Below are positions 52,592-60,951 of a DNA stretch of 64,000 nucleotides, one piece after another. The DNA is from Marinilabiliaceae bacterium UBA5488. GTDB lineage: Bacteria; Bacteroidota; Bacteroidia; Bacteroidales; Marinilabiliaceae. The stretch lies in contig DIPM01000032.1 of assembly GCA_002427105.1 (NCBI GenBank), forward strand, positions 45,633-109,632, read 5' to 3'. Below the pieces are notes generated by a model, which worked only from the letters and a program-made list of their open reading frames with translations, did not search any database and had not been told where the DNA came from. Made by a program: the position numbers and the translations under genes. Positions within the stretch are counted from its first letter, which is position 1; every line of letters starts with the position of its first letter.

Positions 52592-53905
52592 TTAAGTCTT
52601 AAAAACGTAATTTGAATGATGATATTCCTTTAAAACATAAAGCTCAAAAAACTCTTTATCACTTAATTTCATTGATTGATTTAAGAGTTCAAACAATTCT
52701 TGTTTGTTTTTAACTGCGATATTATTTATTGCTGAATGCTCGTACAAGTTTATTTTAAATTTTAAAGGGGCATATAATGTTTTGTAACCGCAGAACAGCC
52801 GCTGAAGATTAGTACTTGAGTAGGCTGCGATTGTTAAATTGGATTTCGAGAAATACTCAAAAGAGTTACGGTCTTGATCTCCAAAATTTACTTTTATATT
52901 ATTAAACAGTGCGTTATAATGATTTATAGCCGCTTGGTATAGCATTTCTGATTTTTTCTCTATGGGGTGGAGTAAAACAAGAAATCTAATATTTTTATTT
53001 AAGGTTAAATATTCTTTTAGATGATCCATTAATGCCAGTTCCGATTCCTGATCGCCTGTTCCTAGAGGTGTGTGACCCTGATTTTGCCTGAGCCATATCC
53101 CACTGGATAAAAATGCAAGATCGAATTGAGGTTTATTATTACTATTATTATTGAAATATGGAATTAGGTTCTGGAAATTCTCAATTGGCCACTGTATTGT
53201 TTTGTTAATACTCCAGTTGATTGAAAGCTTATCAATTTCCTGGTTTTGAAATGGTGCAGTTATTGCCAAAGTGTCACATATCAAATATTTGTAGAAATTT
53301 TTAAGTGGATTTGATGATGGCACCTTATGGTTTATAATTTTTGATTTCAGATTTAAATAGGCAATAAAATTTGAATCCTTTTCATAAGCACAGAAATGAT
53401 ATAAGTATTTGCATTTTTCTTTTTTTAAAGTTTCAGTCAGGGCAACCCATTCCGGGAATTCAAGAAGCACTAAAGCCATTGCGCCTTTTCTTTTGGTGGC
53501 AAAAAGAGAAATTGGTGTTACTAAGACAAATAGGAATAATACATATAATAGGGGGGCAGTTTTTTGTTGCAAATATAGTTGGTCACGACCTATGCCAAAA
53601 CCCGGAGATAGAGTTTCTAAATGATTAAGATAATCAAACCTATTTTTTAAAGATTTACCATTGCCATCAAAAACTCCAATACCATTGTTATTATATTTTG
53701 GATATACGGTTTTTTTCTTTTTAACAATGAAAAATATTGAATGTCTTAAATAGTGAAAAGGAGCTTTAAAACTACCCTGCATGCTTTCTGGAAACCTGTA
53801 ACTATGATTATTTAACAGTGAGTTTACAATGATTCTGCTCTTTTTGTTGAATGGATAGGTAACAAACACTTTAATCAGCAAAAAGAATATATGTGTTGCA
53901 ATCAT
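52592..53905 (-). CDS. Hypothetical protein of the polysaccharide locus
   Basis: The 437-residue protein is not recognised. It begins with a hydrophobic segment (about 1-16) and has a second one (about 115-135, LYVLFLFVLVTPISLF). The second half resembles GT-B-like capsule enzymes in style: FLVLLHPIEKKSEM and a SNLTIAAYSSTNLQRLFCG segment suggest a polysialyltransferase- or glycerophosphotransferase-like fold, but this is a weak guess. The DNA is distinctly AT-rich. It overlaps the HAD phosphatase gene by 4 bp. Confidence 0.6.
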   Translation of the reverse strand: MIATHIFFLLIKVFVTYPFNKKSRIIVNSLLNNHSYRFPESMQGSFKAPFHYLRHSIFFIVKKKKTVYPKYNNNGIGVFDGNGKSLKNRFDYLNHLETLSPGFGIGRDQLYLQQKTAPLLYVLFLFVLVTPISLFATKRKGAMALVLLEFPEWVALTETLKKEKCKYLYHFCAYEKDSNFIAYLNLKSKIINHKVPSSNPLKNFYKYLICDTLAITAPFQNQEIDKLSINWSINKTIQWPIENFQNLIPYFNNNSNNKPQFDLAFLSSGIWLRQNQGHTPLGTGDQESELALMDHLKEYLTLNKNIRFLVLLHPIEKKSEMLYQAAINHYNALFNNIKVNFGDQDRNSFEYFSKSNLTIAAYSSTNLQRLFCGYKTLYAPLKFKINLYEHSAINNIAVKNKQELFELLNQSMKLSDKEFFELYVLKEYHHSNYVFKT

Positions 53906-54408
53906 TTACTTTTGTTTAATAATTCAATGATATTAAGATCAGGATAAATTTCTGACATTAATTTCTCAGCAAATTCCCTGAATGCACCTTCGCCACCTTT
54001 TTTCTGTGTTATGTAATCGCGCCCGGTTTTTATGTAATCCGGTGCATTTGCAGGTGCGGCAGAATAGCCAACGGCTGAAAGTAGTTGATAATCATTCAAA
54101 TCATCACCAATAAAAGCTACATCCTTTAAATCAATATTTAACTGTGCGCATAGTTCCTTTGCTTGAGCTAATTTGACTTTTACCCCCATAAACAGGAGAT
54201 CAACTTTCAGTTTTTTAGCTCTGTTTTCAACAATTTTAGTGTCCTCTCCCGTCATTATTGCCACCGGAATACCCACTTGTTTAAAGAGCCACACACCCCA
54301 ACTGTCCGCAGTGTTGAATTTTTTCCACTCGTTACCTGTTTGGTCATAATACATTCCGCCGTCGGTCCAAACGCCGTCAATGTCGGTGATGATAAGTTTG
54401 ATAATCAT
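53902..54408 (-). CDS. HAD phosphatase of the KdsC/nonulosonate-9-phosphate type
   Basis: The 168-residue protein starts at ATG 54408, giving MIIKLIITDIDGVWTDGG with the nucleophile Asp pair; the longer frame to 54459 overlaps the upstream gene. It is a class C0 HAD with short caps: MTGEDTKIV (motif II), KAKAKEL-like lysine region and FIGDDLNDYQLL (motif III). KdsC hydrolyses Kdo-8-phosphate; related Bacteroides enzymes hydrolyse KDN-9-phosphate. Next to NeuB this would dephosphorylate the product of a phosphorylated nonulosonate synthase. That link is inference. Confidence 0.85.
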   Translation of the reverse strand: MIIKLIITDIDGVWTDGGMYYDQTGNEWKKFNTADSWGVWLFKQVGIPVAIMTGEDTKIVENRAKKLKVDLLFMGVKVKLAQAKELCAQLNIDLKDVAFIGDDLNDYQLLSAVGYSAAPANAPDYIKTGRDYITQKKGGEGAFREFAEKLMSEIYPDLNIIELLNKSK

Positions 54409-54413
54409 AAATT

Positions 54414-55535
54414 TTAGGGAAGTTGCTTTAGTATTTTTATAAATTCGTTGTAGTAGCATTGAATTATTGAATTGGTTGCCTTAATGCGTGGCCAGTCATT
54501 CCTGATTTCACTTTCGATATTTACAACTATATCATTGTATAAATTTTTTGCAGGAATAAAATTTTTTTGAACTGATTTATTACTGAACTTAATCCGAACT
54601 CTATCTATAAAAGAAAGGGGCTGAAAATTATATGCATTAAATATTAAGCCATTTAAGACGGTTCTGATACCCAACCCTCTTGAGTCTTCACAAATAAGAA
54701 CTGTTGGTTTTCCAATACTTGCCATATAAATGTGTGCATGTACCCTGTAACCGATTTGCAGGTCTATGTTATTATAAAATGAAGTTAATTTGTCTGCTGT
54801 TGAAGATATGTCGATATAATTAATTCTCTTCTCTTTTAATATTTTTATTAACAATTTCATTTTTGGTTCATCAGTTATAGGATCGTGAAATGCTACTGAA
54901 AAGTCAATGTTTGAGAAATATTTGTTAAGTTTTAATATTAACTCGATTTGTTGATCAAAGAATCCCTCATATTTTAAATATCCTCTGCCTGTTGCGAATG
55001 CAACTTTCTTTATACTATTTATTTTGTTGTTGTTTTGGACATCTATGTTATTTAACTCATACAATGCCGGACAACCTGAAAAACTAAAATTGCAAAATCC
55101 CTTATGAAGTAATGTGTTTAAAGACAGGAAATCTCTGACTGATGATTTATAACCACTCTTTTCAATTTTGGTTAAAAGCTTCAATGTGGATTCAGAAAAA
55201 ATGTAACTAGTGGAGGAATCTGCCAATGTATTCATATCTCTATATCCTGTACCCAGCATAATTATAGGAACTGTAATGTCATCAAGATTTTTTCTTAATG
55301 GATAAACATTCGGGTAAGAATCTTGTCGAAGACCTGGTCCTCCCAATAATATTGCAGCTTTTGCATTGTTGATAGTAATGAGATTTTCATCAGATATTGG
55401 TTCCCAGTTGTTCATTTCAACGAGAGTTCTGTCTTGTCTGTGTTTTTTTAGTAACTCAGTTGCTCTAACCCGAATTAAATGATCACCGGAATTTTTTCTA
55501 CTATTAATTAAAAGAACATAATATTCTTTGTTCAT
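54414..55535 (-). CDS. Polysaccharide pyruvyl transferase family protein
   Basis: The 373-residue protein has the family pattern: NSGDHLIRVRATELL at the start (N-x-GD), KAAILLGGPGLRQDSYP, then IGYRVHAHIYMASIGKPTVLICEDSRG, as in CsaB/GumL enzymes that add a ketal pyruvate to a sugar. Donor is PEP; acceptor unknown. It overlaps neuB by 4 bp and ends 5 bp before the HAD phosphatase start. Confidence 0.85.
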   Translation of the reverse strand: MNKEYYVLLINSRKNSGDHLIRVRATELLKKHRQDRTLVEMNNWEPISDENLITINNAKAAILLGGPGLRQDSYPNVYPLRKNLDDITVPIIMLGTGYRDMNTLADSSTSYIFSESTLKLLTKIEKSGYKSSVRDFLSLNTLLHKGFCNFSFSGCPALYELNNIDVQNNNKINSIKKVAFATGRGYLKYEGFFDQQIELILKLNKYFSNIDFSVAFHDPITDEPKMKLLIKILKEKRINYIDISSTADKLTSFYNNIDLQIGYRVHAHIYMASIGKPTVLICEDSRGLGIRTVLNGLIFNAYNFQPLSFIDRVRIKFSNKSVQKNFIPAKNLYNDIVVNIESEIRNDWPRIKATNSIIQCYYNEFIKILKQLP

Positions 55536-56578
55536 TTTTGTATTGTGTTATTATAGATTATTTCATTTTGTGGGATATCATATATTGTTTTTTTCCCAAC
55601 CACCTTATCCTTCTCACCCCACTTAAACCCATCACCCGGGGATAACAAATGTATATCTTCAAGTTTTATTGTTTCTCCCTTTTTTATGGCTCTTTTTGTT
55701 GCAATGGAGCGTTCCAGTTTTACACGAGCAGATTTTACCTCCTCCGGAACTAATATGTTTTCCTCCCCTAACCCTATTTCCATAATCCTTATGTCGCGCA
55801 CCATTCTGTTTACACCATCAGGACCAAGTGATCCGGCCTGATCGGTGCCTTTCATGCGTCGGTCTATGGTAATGTGTTTTTCAATTATTCGTGCCCCAAG
55901 AGCTACTGCTGCTGCTGGTGCTAAGATACCTACCGTATGGTCGGAAAATCCGATGGTAAATTGGGGGTAATTGTTTTGTAGCCATGTAATGGATTTTAAA
56001 TTGATATTTTTGGGTGAAGTTGGATACTCTGATGTGCAATGTAATATTGATATCTGAGAATGGTGTCGGGTTATTATCTCTATTGCAGTATCTAATTCTT
56101 GTTTTCCTCCCATTCCTGTGGATAGAATAATGGGAATTTTTGTTTCTGCCATCACTTCCAACAATGGCAAGTTGGTAAGGTCTCGACTGGCCACTTTAAG
56201 TTGGTCCGGAGTGAATAGTTTTAAAAGACTAAGTGTTCCGGGGGCGCACAATGTTTCAACAAATTCAAGCCCTTTTGCTTTGGCATGTTTGTAAACCTCA
56301 AAATGTTCCTCATCACTCAATTCCAAACAAGCACGATGTTCTCCATAAGTTTTTCCAAATGAGTGCGGACTGTTGTAAGGTTGAGCCATTTGCGAAGCTG
56401 ACAGTTCTTCAGTCAAATCACGTTTGGTCAGTTTTATGGCATTCATTGGCATCAGATCGATGTTGAATAACTCTTCCTTAACCGGTCTGGAGACCAAATC
56501 TACCAGCAGTTTTGCAATGTCAACTGACCCATTGTGATTTTGGCCAATTTCACCAATTATGTAGGTGGAGTGTGTCAT
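55532..56578 (-). CDS. neuB: N-acetylneuraminate/nonulosonate synthase (NeuB-like)
   Basis: The 348-residue protein has the NeuB barrel (about 1-265) with IGEIGQNHNGSVD, KVASRDLTNLP, ILSTGMGGKQE, LHCTSEYP and GFSDHTVGILAPAAAVALGA with IEKHITIDR, then an antifreeze-like SAF domain (about 280-345). It condenses PEP with a hexosamine (or its 6-phosphate) to a nine-carbon acid. Next to a phosphatase and a cytidylyltransferase, it probably makes a sialic-acid-like or KDN residue; which one is not decided. Confidence 0.92.
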   Translation of the reverse strand: MTHSTYIIGEIGQNHNGSVDIAKLLVDLVSRPVKEELFNIDLMPMNAIKLTKRDLTEELSASQMAQPYNSPHSFGKTYGEHRACLELSDEEHFEVYKHAKAKGLEFVETLCAPGTLSLLKLFTPDQLKVASRDLTNLPLLEVMAETKIPIILSTGMGGKQELDTAIEIITRHHSQISILHCTSEYPTSPKNINLKSITWLQNNYPQFTIGFSDHTVGILAPAAAVALGARIIEKHITIDRRMKGTDQAGSLGPDGVNRMVRDIRIMEIGLGEENILVPEEVKSARVKLERSIATKRAIKKGETIKLEDIHLLSPGDGFKWGEKDKVVGKKTIYDIPQNEIIYNNTIQK

Positions 56579-57334
56579 CTATTTTGAGTTTCTGAGAATT
56601 GATGATTCCATTTGAGATTTTACTTTTTCCTCAATTGCTAAATTGATAAGCTCGTTGTAATCATTAACATTTTGTGCTTTATTATATAAAATTTGAGCAA
56701 CGTCAAAATCTTCCTTTGTATCAATGGTTAATCTTAGCCAGGGATTTTTAATTAGGTCACCCGGCATACCTATCTTTTTTATTTTAAATTTTTCAGGGTT
56801 GTTGTAAATGTATGGTGTAACATGTTCCAAATCGGTCGAATTGTTGGTGTTTTGTGCAACGGTTTTTAGTACAGAGATGGTTGTGTATTCACAAAACAGA
56901 CCATAATGGGTTTTAATAGCAGGTGTAGTTTCATCTTGATAATAGGAAATGTAATCAAACGTCTGGATATCATCAATATCTATTATTTTTTTTAGAAAAC
57001 CTACATTTAAAAACGGGTTGTCGGCACATATTCTTATAATTTGTTTCGCATTTTGTTCATCAGCTGCATCAATAAATCTTTGTAGCACATTGTTTTCGCT
57101 GCCTCGGAATATTAAACATCCGGCTTTTTGGAGGTTTTCAATCAATTGATTATCTTTTGGGTTGGTGGTGGTTGCGGCAATTATTTTATTTGCCGGTATT
57201 CCGGTTTGAATTAATCGCTCAATAATAATTTCCGGTATGGTTTTCCCATTATAAAAAGGCATCAGCATTTTTCCCGGTAGTCGGGAGGATCCTGTGCGGA
57301 GTTGGAGGAGGTAATGAATGTCAATATTATTCAT
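56579..57334 (-). CDS. Nonulosonate cytidylyltransferase (SpsF/NeuA-like)
   Basis: The 251-residue protein has the nucleotidyltransferase start LQLRTGSSRLPGKML (R-L-P-G-K) and IRICADNPFLN, of the SpsF/CMP-sugar synthetase group. It abuts neuB directly, which suggests activation of the NeuB product to a CMP-sugar; in the wider family some members use GTP or other sugars, so CTP is inferred from context. Confidence 0.82.
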   Translation of the reverse strand: MNNIDIHYLLQLRTGSSRLPGKMLMPFYNGKTIPEIIIERLIQTGIPANKIIAATTTNPKDNQLIENLQKAGCLIFRGSENNVLQRFIDAADEQNAKQIIRICADNPFLNVGFLKKIIDIDDIQTFDYISYYQDETTPAIKTHYGLFCEYTTISVLKTVAQNTNNSTDLEHVTPYIYNNPEKFKIKKIGMPGDLIKNPWLRLTIDTKEDFDVAQILYNKAQNVNDYNELINLAIEEKVKSQMESSILRNSK

Positions 57335-58257
57335 TCATTTTTAATTTTGGATTTTTCTTTGCTTTTGTAATAAGGAGATTTTAATAATTCAGATTTATAA
57401 ATAATTTGGGGTCCTTTAAATATGTATTTGATTATTAGAAATATCAATTGAGACAAAGTGATTTTTTTTGAAATATATAATGATCTAATCCAACTTAAAA
57501 AAGTTTTAACCCTTTTTAATGCACTTTCATTAATATTGTTTAAAATTACATTTAGTTTGTTTTGTATGTTTTCGAATTGTTTTTGTTTTGATGTTTCTTT
57601 GTGCCAGACATGTTTTCTATCATGATAGTATTTAGATCCAACATGAAACCCTATTTTCTCATTATAAAAATGGCATCGATTAACGTAATCAACATCTTCA
57701 CCCCTATGAAAGAACAAGTCATAAAATAATCCAACTTTTTTTATTGTATTATAAGTAGTTAACCATCCAGCGGCATTTATAAAAGGCACTTCATAAACCT
57801 TATTTTCTTTATTAAAACAGATGTTACCAATTGTATGTGGTTTTGAATAATAGAGTTTAAATTGACGGTCTAATTCTTTCCCCTCTCCATCATATGGTAA
57901 CGGGCTCAAAATTCCAAATTCAGGATGTTTCTGTTGTACTTCAACCAATTTCGCAATGGTATCAGGTTCCACCCAAGCGTCTTGATTCAGTAGAAAAGTA
58001 TAATCCGCATTCTCTCCTAGTACCCGTTTTAAGCCAATATTATTGGCCTTACCAAATCCGAGGTTGCTTCCTGTCTCAATTATTTCTACCACAGGGAATT
58101 GTTTACGAATAAGTTTAGGAGTACCATCAGAAGAAGCATTGTCAATGGCCAATATTTTTAACGGAATACTTGAGTTAACAAGGCTTCCAAAGCACTTATC
58201 TACCCATTTAGCCCCATTATAGGTTACGACAATTGCATAAATTATCGGCTTAGACAT
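57331..58257 (-). CDS. Glycosyltransferase family 2
   Basis: The 308-residue GT-A protein has AIVVTYNGAKWVDKCF, LAIDNASSDGTP, GFGKANNIGL and LLNQDAWVEPDT (modified DxD: NQDAW), typical of rhamnosyl- and related transferases. A short helical tail follows. Overlaps the cytidylyltransferase gene by 4 bp and the previous GT2 gene by 8 bp. Confidence 0.9.
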   Translation of the reverse strand: MSKPIIYAIVVTYNGAKWVDKCFGSLVNSSIPLKILAIDNASSDGTPKLIRKQFPVVEIIETGSNLGFGKANNIGLKRVLGENADYTFLLNQDAWVEPDTIAKLVEVQQKHPEFGILSPLPYDGEGKELDRQFKLYYSKPHTIGNICFNKENKVYEVPFINAAGWLTTYNTIKKVGLFYDLFFHRGEDVDYVNRCHFYNEKIGFHVGSKYYHDRKHVWHKETSKQKQFENIQNKLNVILNNINESALKRVKTFLSWIRSLYISKKITLSQLIFLIIKYIFKGPQIIYKSELLKSPYYKSKEKSKIKNE

Positions 58258-59185
58258 TGGTGACTTTTGTTTTTTTCCAGATTAGAGGAAATTCATAAAT
58301 TAAAAATAGGATAATCTTTTTGATGTTTTTTGGGAATTCCCGGAATGAATGAAATAAATACCAAAAGCTGTGCTTGATTGCTTTTAGTTTGGTTAGGTGT
58401 TTTGGGAATCTTAGAATTGTATAGTGAATAAATTGATAATACTCATGCTTTGGGAAATGTTGATTTATTTTCTTAATCCAAGGAACTATGTTCAAATCCT
58501 TCTCCATCAATTCTGAAGTAACCCACGTGGATATGCCAGAATTATTTTTGCGGTAACAACACATTGGCTCAGCAGTGTATTTTATTTTGCCAATAGATGC
58601 TACAAGTATAAATAAGGCTCGATCACCTGCTGTAATATTTGATGGAAGAGCATGGGTTTTGACTATATCACTTCGAAACATAAATGAGGCTGTGTGAAAT
58701 AACCGATCTCCTATTACATTTCTCAATTCAATATCAGCAATGTCATGATTTCTAAATAGAGATTGCTCTGCGTTACTATGTTCATGTTTTACAGTAGCTT
58801 GGTGCGCTACACCCGTATAATCCAAGTGAGTCTCCAAAAAATCTACCTGTTTTTGCAGCTTAAATGGGTCTGTCCAGAAGTCATCACCTTCACAGAGGGC
58901 TATGTATTTACCATTACATTCTTCAAGGGTTTTTATCATATTAGGTATCATCCCAATATTCTGGCTGTTGTATCTAGCTTTTATTATTTGTGGGTGCTTT
59001 AATTCAAACTGCTTTATAATTTCAGCTGTTTTATCAGTACTGTGATCTTCACCAATAACTAATTCAAATTCAAAGTTGGTTTTTTGCTCTAAAATACTTT
59101 CTATTGCTTGCGAGATGTATGGTTCATGATTATATGTGATCATCCACACACTGACCATTGGAGTTGTTGCTTGTTTTTCTGACAT
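58250..59185 (-). CDS. Glycosyltransferase family 2
   Basis: The 311-residue protein has MVSVWMITYNHEPYISQAIES, VIGEDHSTDKTAEII and ALCEGDDFWTDP (the DxD metal site EGDD). It lies within the minus-strand operon. Sugar donor unknown. Confidence 0.9.
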   Translation of the reverse strand: MSEKQATTPMVSVWMITYNHEPYISQAIESILEQKTNFEFELVIGEDHSTDKTAEIIKQFELKHPQIIKARYNSQNIGMIPNMIKTLEECNGKYIALCEGDDFWTDPFKLQKQVDFLETHLDYTGVAHQATVKHEHSNAEQSLFRNHDIADIELRNVIGDRLFHTASFMFRSDIVKTHALPSNITAGDRALFILVASIGKIKYTAEPMCCYRKNNSGISTWVTSELMEKDLNIVPWIKKINQHFPKHEYYQFIHYTILRFPKHLTKLKAIKHSFWYLFHSFREFPKNIKKIILFLIYEFPLIWKKTKVTNV

Positions 59186-59194
59186 GTTGTTACT

Positions 59195-59740
59195 TTACCT
59201 GAACTTCTTTGCTAATTCTGCGCACGTTCTGTCCCTTTCATTTATCTTTCGTGCCGGCACACCTGCATAAATGCCCCATTCTTGTAAATCTATATTTACA
59301 AAACTCATAGCACCAACCGCAACTCCTTCATTGATTGTGATATTAGGCATTATTATGGTTCCTGCTCCAATTTGCGACAACCTTTTTATAAGTATCAAGC
59401 CCCCTGTTACTTCAGTGAATTGTTCAGGGACCATTGGGCTGATTAAGTAATGTCCTGAAAAATCATCAGAGGCACTGAAGATAGTACATCTAGGAGATAA
59501 ACCTGTGAAGCTTTCCATTTCTATACCAAATTTCCCGTATAAGGCGGAATAGGCTGCAATGTGTATATAGTCGCCTAAGGTAATTTGGCCTGACAAAATA
59601 CAGAAATCATCAATGCGCACATTTGAGCCAATAGAAATTTGTTCAGGGCTGTAAATTGATGCTTTGTCAGAAATTAGAACATTCGTTCCACAGCTTTTAA
59701 GCCCTAATTGCTCGATTCCTTTTGAATTTAGGAAGGCCAT
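59195..59740 (-). CDS. Left-handed beta-helix acyltransferase
   Basis: The 181-residue protein consists of hexapeptide repeats (for example ISIGSNVRIDDFCILSGQIT, LGDYIHIAAYSALYG, and QIGAGTIIMPNITINEGVAVGAMSFV), ending with the typical IYAGVPARKI. It probably O- or N-acetylates a sugar of the surface glycan. It lies 1 bp after the aminotransferase gene and shares its operon; acetylation of a 4-amino sugar is one possibility. Confidence 0.88.
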   Translation of the reverse strand: MAFLNSKGIEQLGLKSCGTNVLISDKASIYSPEQISIGSNVRIDDFCILSGQITLGDYIHIAAYSALYGKFGIEMESFTGLSPRCTIFSASDDFSGHYLISPMVPEQFTEVTGGLILIKRLSQIGAGTIIMPNITINEGVAVGAMSFVNIDLQEWGIYAGVPARKINERDRTCAELAKKFR

Positions 59741-59741
59741 A

Positions 59742-60854
59742 TTATAAAACTTTTTTTATTATTGAGCATATGGCTTTAACAAGATCTATATCTAAACTAG
59801 AGTAGATTGGCAAACAAAGCACTTTATTAGAAATTTCGTTTGCAACAGGGAGGTTTTCTGCATTTGCAGAAATTAATCCTTTGTAAGTAGGGAAATTACT
59901 AATCAATGGATAAAAATATCTTCTACTGAAAATATTGTTGGTTTTCAGTTTCTCATAGAGTGCATCTCTACTTATTCCGTACTTTTCTTCATCAATAAGT
60001 ATTGGAAAATAGGAATAGGCATGTTTGGTGTTGGAAAGGTCATTTAAGCAATGAATACCTATTATTCCTGATAGTTCTTCACGGTAGGTTTCAGCAATCT
60101 GCTTGCGTTTTTCGCGTGCTTCATCAATGTATTTAAGTTGAAGCAGCCCAAAAGCGGCCTGAACTTCATTCATTTTTGCATTTATGCCAGGTGCCACGAC
60201 GGTAGTTTCGCCCCTGAATCCAAAGTTTTTAAGGTCGTCAATATGTTGTTTCATTTTTTCATCGTGACATACGATGGCTCCACCCTCGAAGGTGTTGAAG
60301 GCCTTGGTGGCATGAAAGCTGAGTACGCTGAGGTCGCCAAAGTTGAGTACGGACTGCCCGTTAACTTCTACGCCAAATGCGTGAGCAGCGTCGTAAATGA
60401 GTTTTAGGTTGTAGGTGTCTGCAATTTGTTGAAAGGCTTCGAGTTTACATGGGTTGCCATAAACGTGTACCGGCATGATGGCTGTGGTGTTAGGGGTTAT
60501 GGCGGCTTCGACTTTTTCGGGGTCAAGATTGTAGGTATGTGGTTCTATATCTGCAAATACAGGTTTGATATTGTTCCACCAAAGCGCATGCGTAGTAGCT
60601 ACAAAACTAAATGGAGTTGTGATCACTTCACCTGTTATTCTCAAGGCTTGCAACGCAGTAATAAGCGCAAGAGTTCCGTTGCTAAACAGGCAAATATGCT
60701 TCACGTCCAGATAGTCACAAAGAGCTTGCTCTAGTTGTTGGTGAAACTGCCCGTTGTTTGTTAACCATTTAGATTCCCATATCTTCTCCAGATATGGAAC
60801 AAATTCCTCTAATGGAGGTAAAAGAGGTTGGGTGACTAGTATTTTGTTATCCAT
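59742..60854 (-). CDS. DegT/DnrJ/EryC1 aminotransferase
   Basis: The 370-residue PLP protein starts at ATG 60854 (MDNKILVTQP). The PLP lysine is K184 in SFHATKAFNTFEGGAIV; TTPFSFVATTHALWW, DAAHAF and VHVYGNP are further family motifs. It transfers an amino group to a keto sugar nucleotide. With the following acyltransferase it could make an N-acylated 4-amino sugar for the glycan; this is inferred. Confidence 0.9.
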   Translation of the reverse strand: MDNKILVTQPLLPPLEEFVPYLEKIWESKWLTNNGQFHQQLEQALCDYLDVKHICLFSNGTLALITALQALRITGEVITTPFSFVATTHALWWNNIKPVFADIEPHTYNLDPEKVEAAITPNTTAIMPVHVYGNPCKLEAFQQIADTYNLKLIYDAAHAFGVEVNGQSVLNFGDLSVLSFHATKAFNTFEGGAIVCHDEKMKQHIDDLKNFGFRGETTVVAPGINAKMNEVQAAFGLLQLKYIDEAREKRKQIAETYREELSGIIGIHCLNDLSNTKHAYSYFPILIDEEKYGISRDALYEKLKTNNIFSRRYFYPLISNFPTYKGLISANAENLPVANEISNKVLCLPIYSSLDIDLVKAICSIIKKVL

Positions 60855-60951
60855 ATACTTATTGCAAAAAGGCCAAAAATAAAAAGAAAAAAGTTTGTCC
60901 TCTTCATTCTTTTTTCTTTCTAACAAGCTAATTTGTTAATACGCTATGCTG

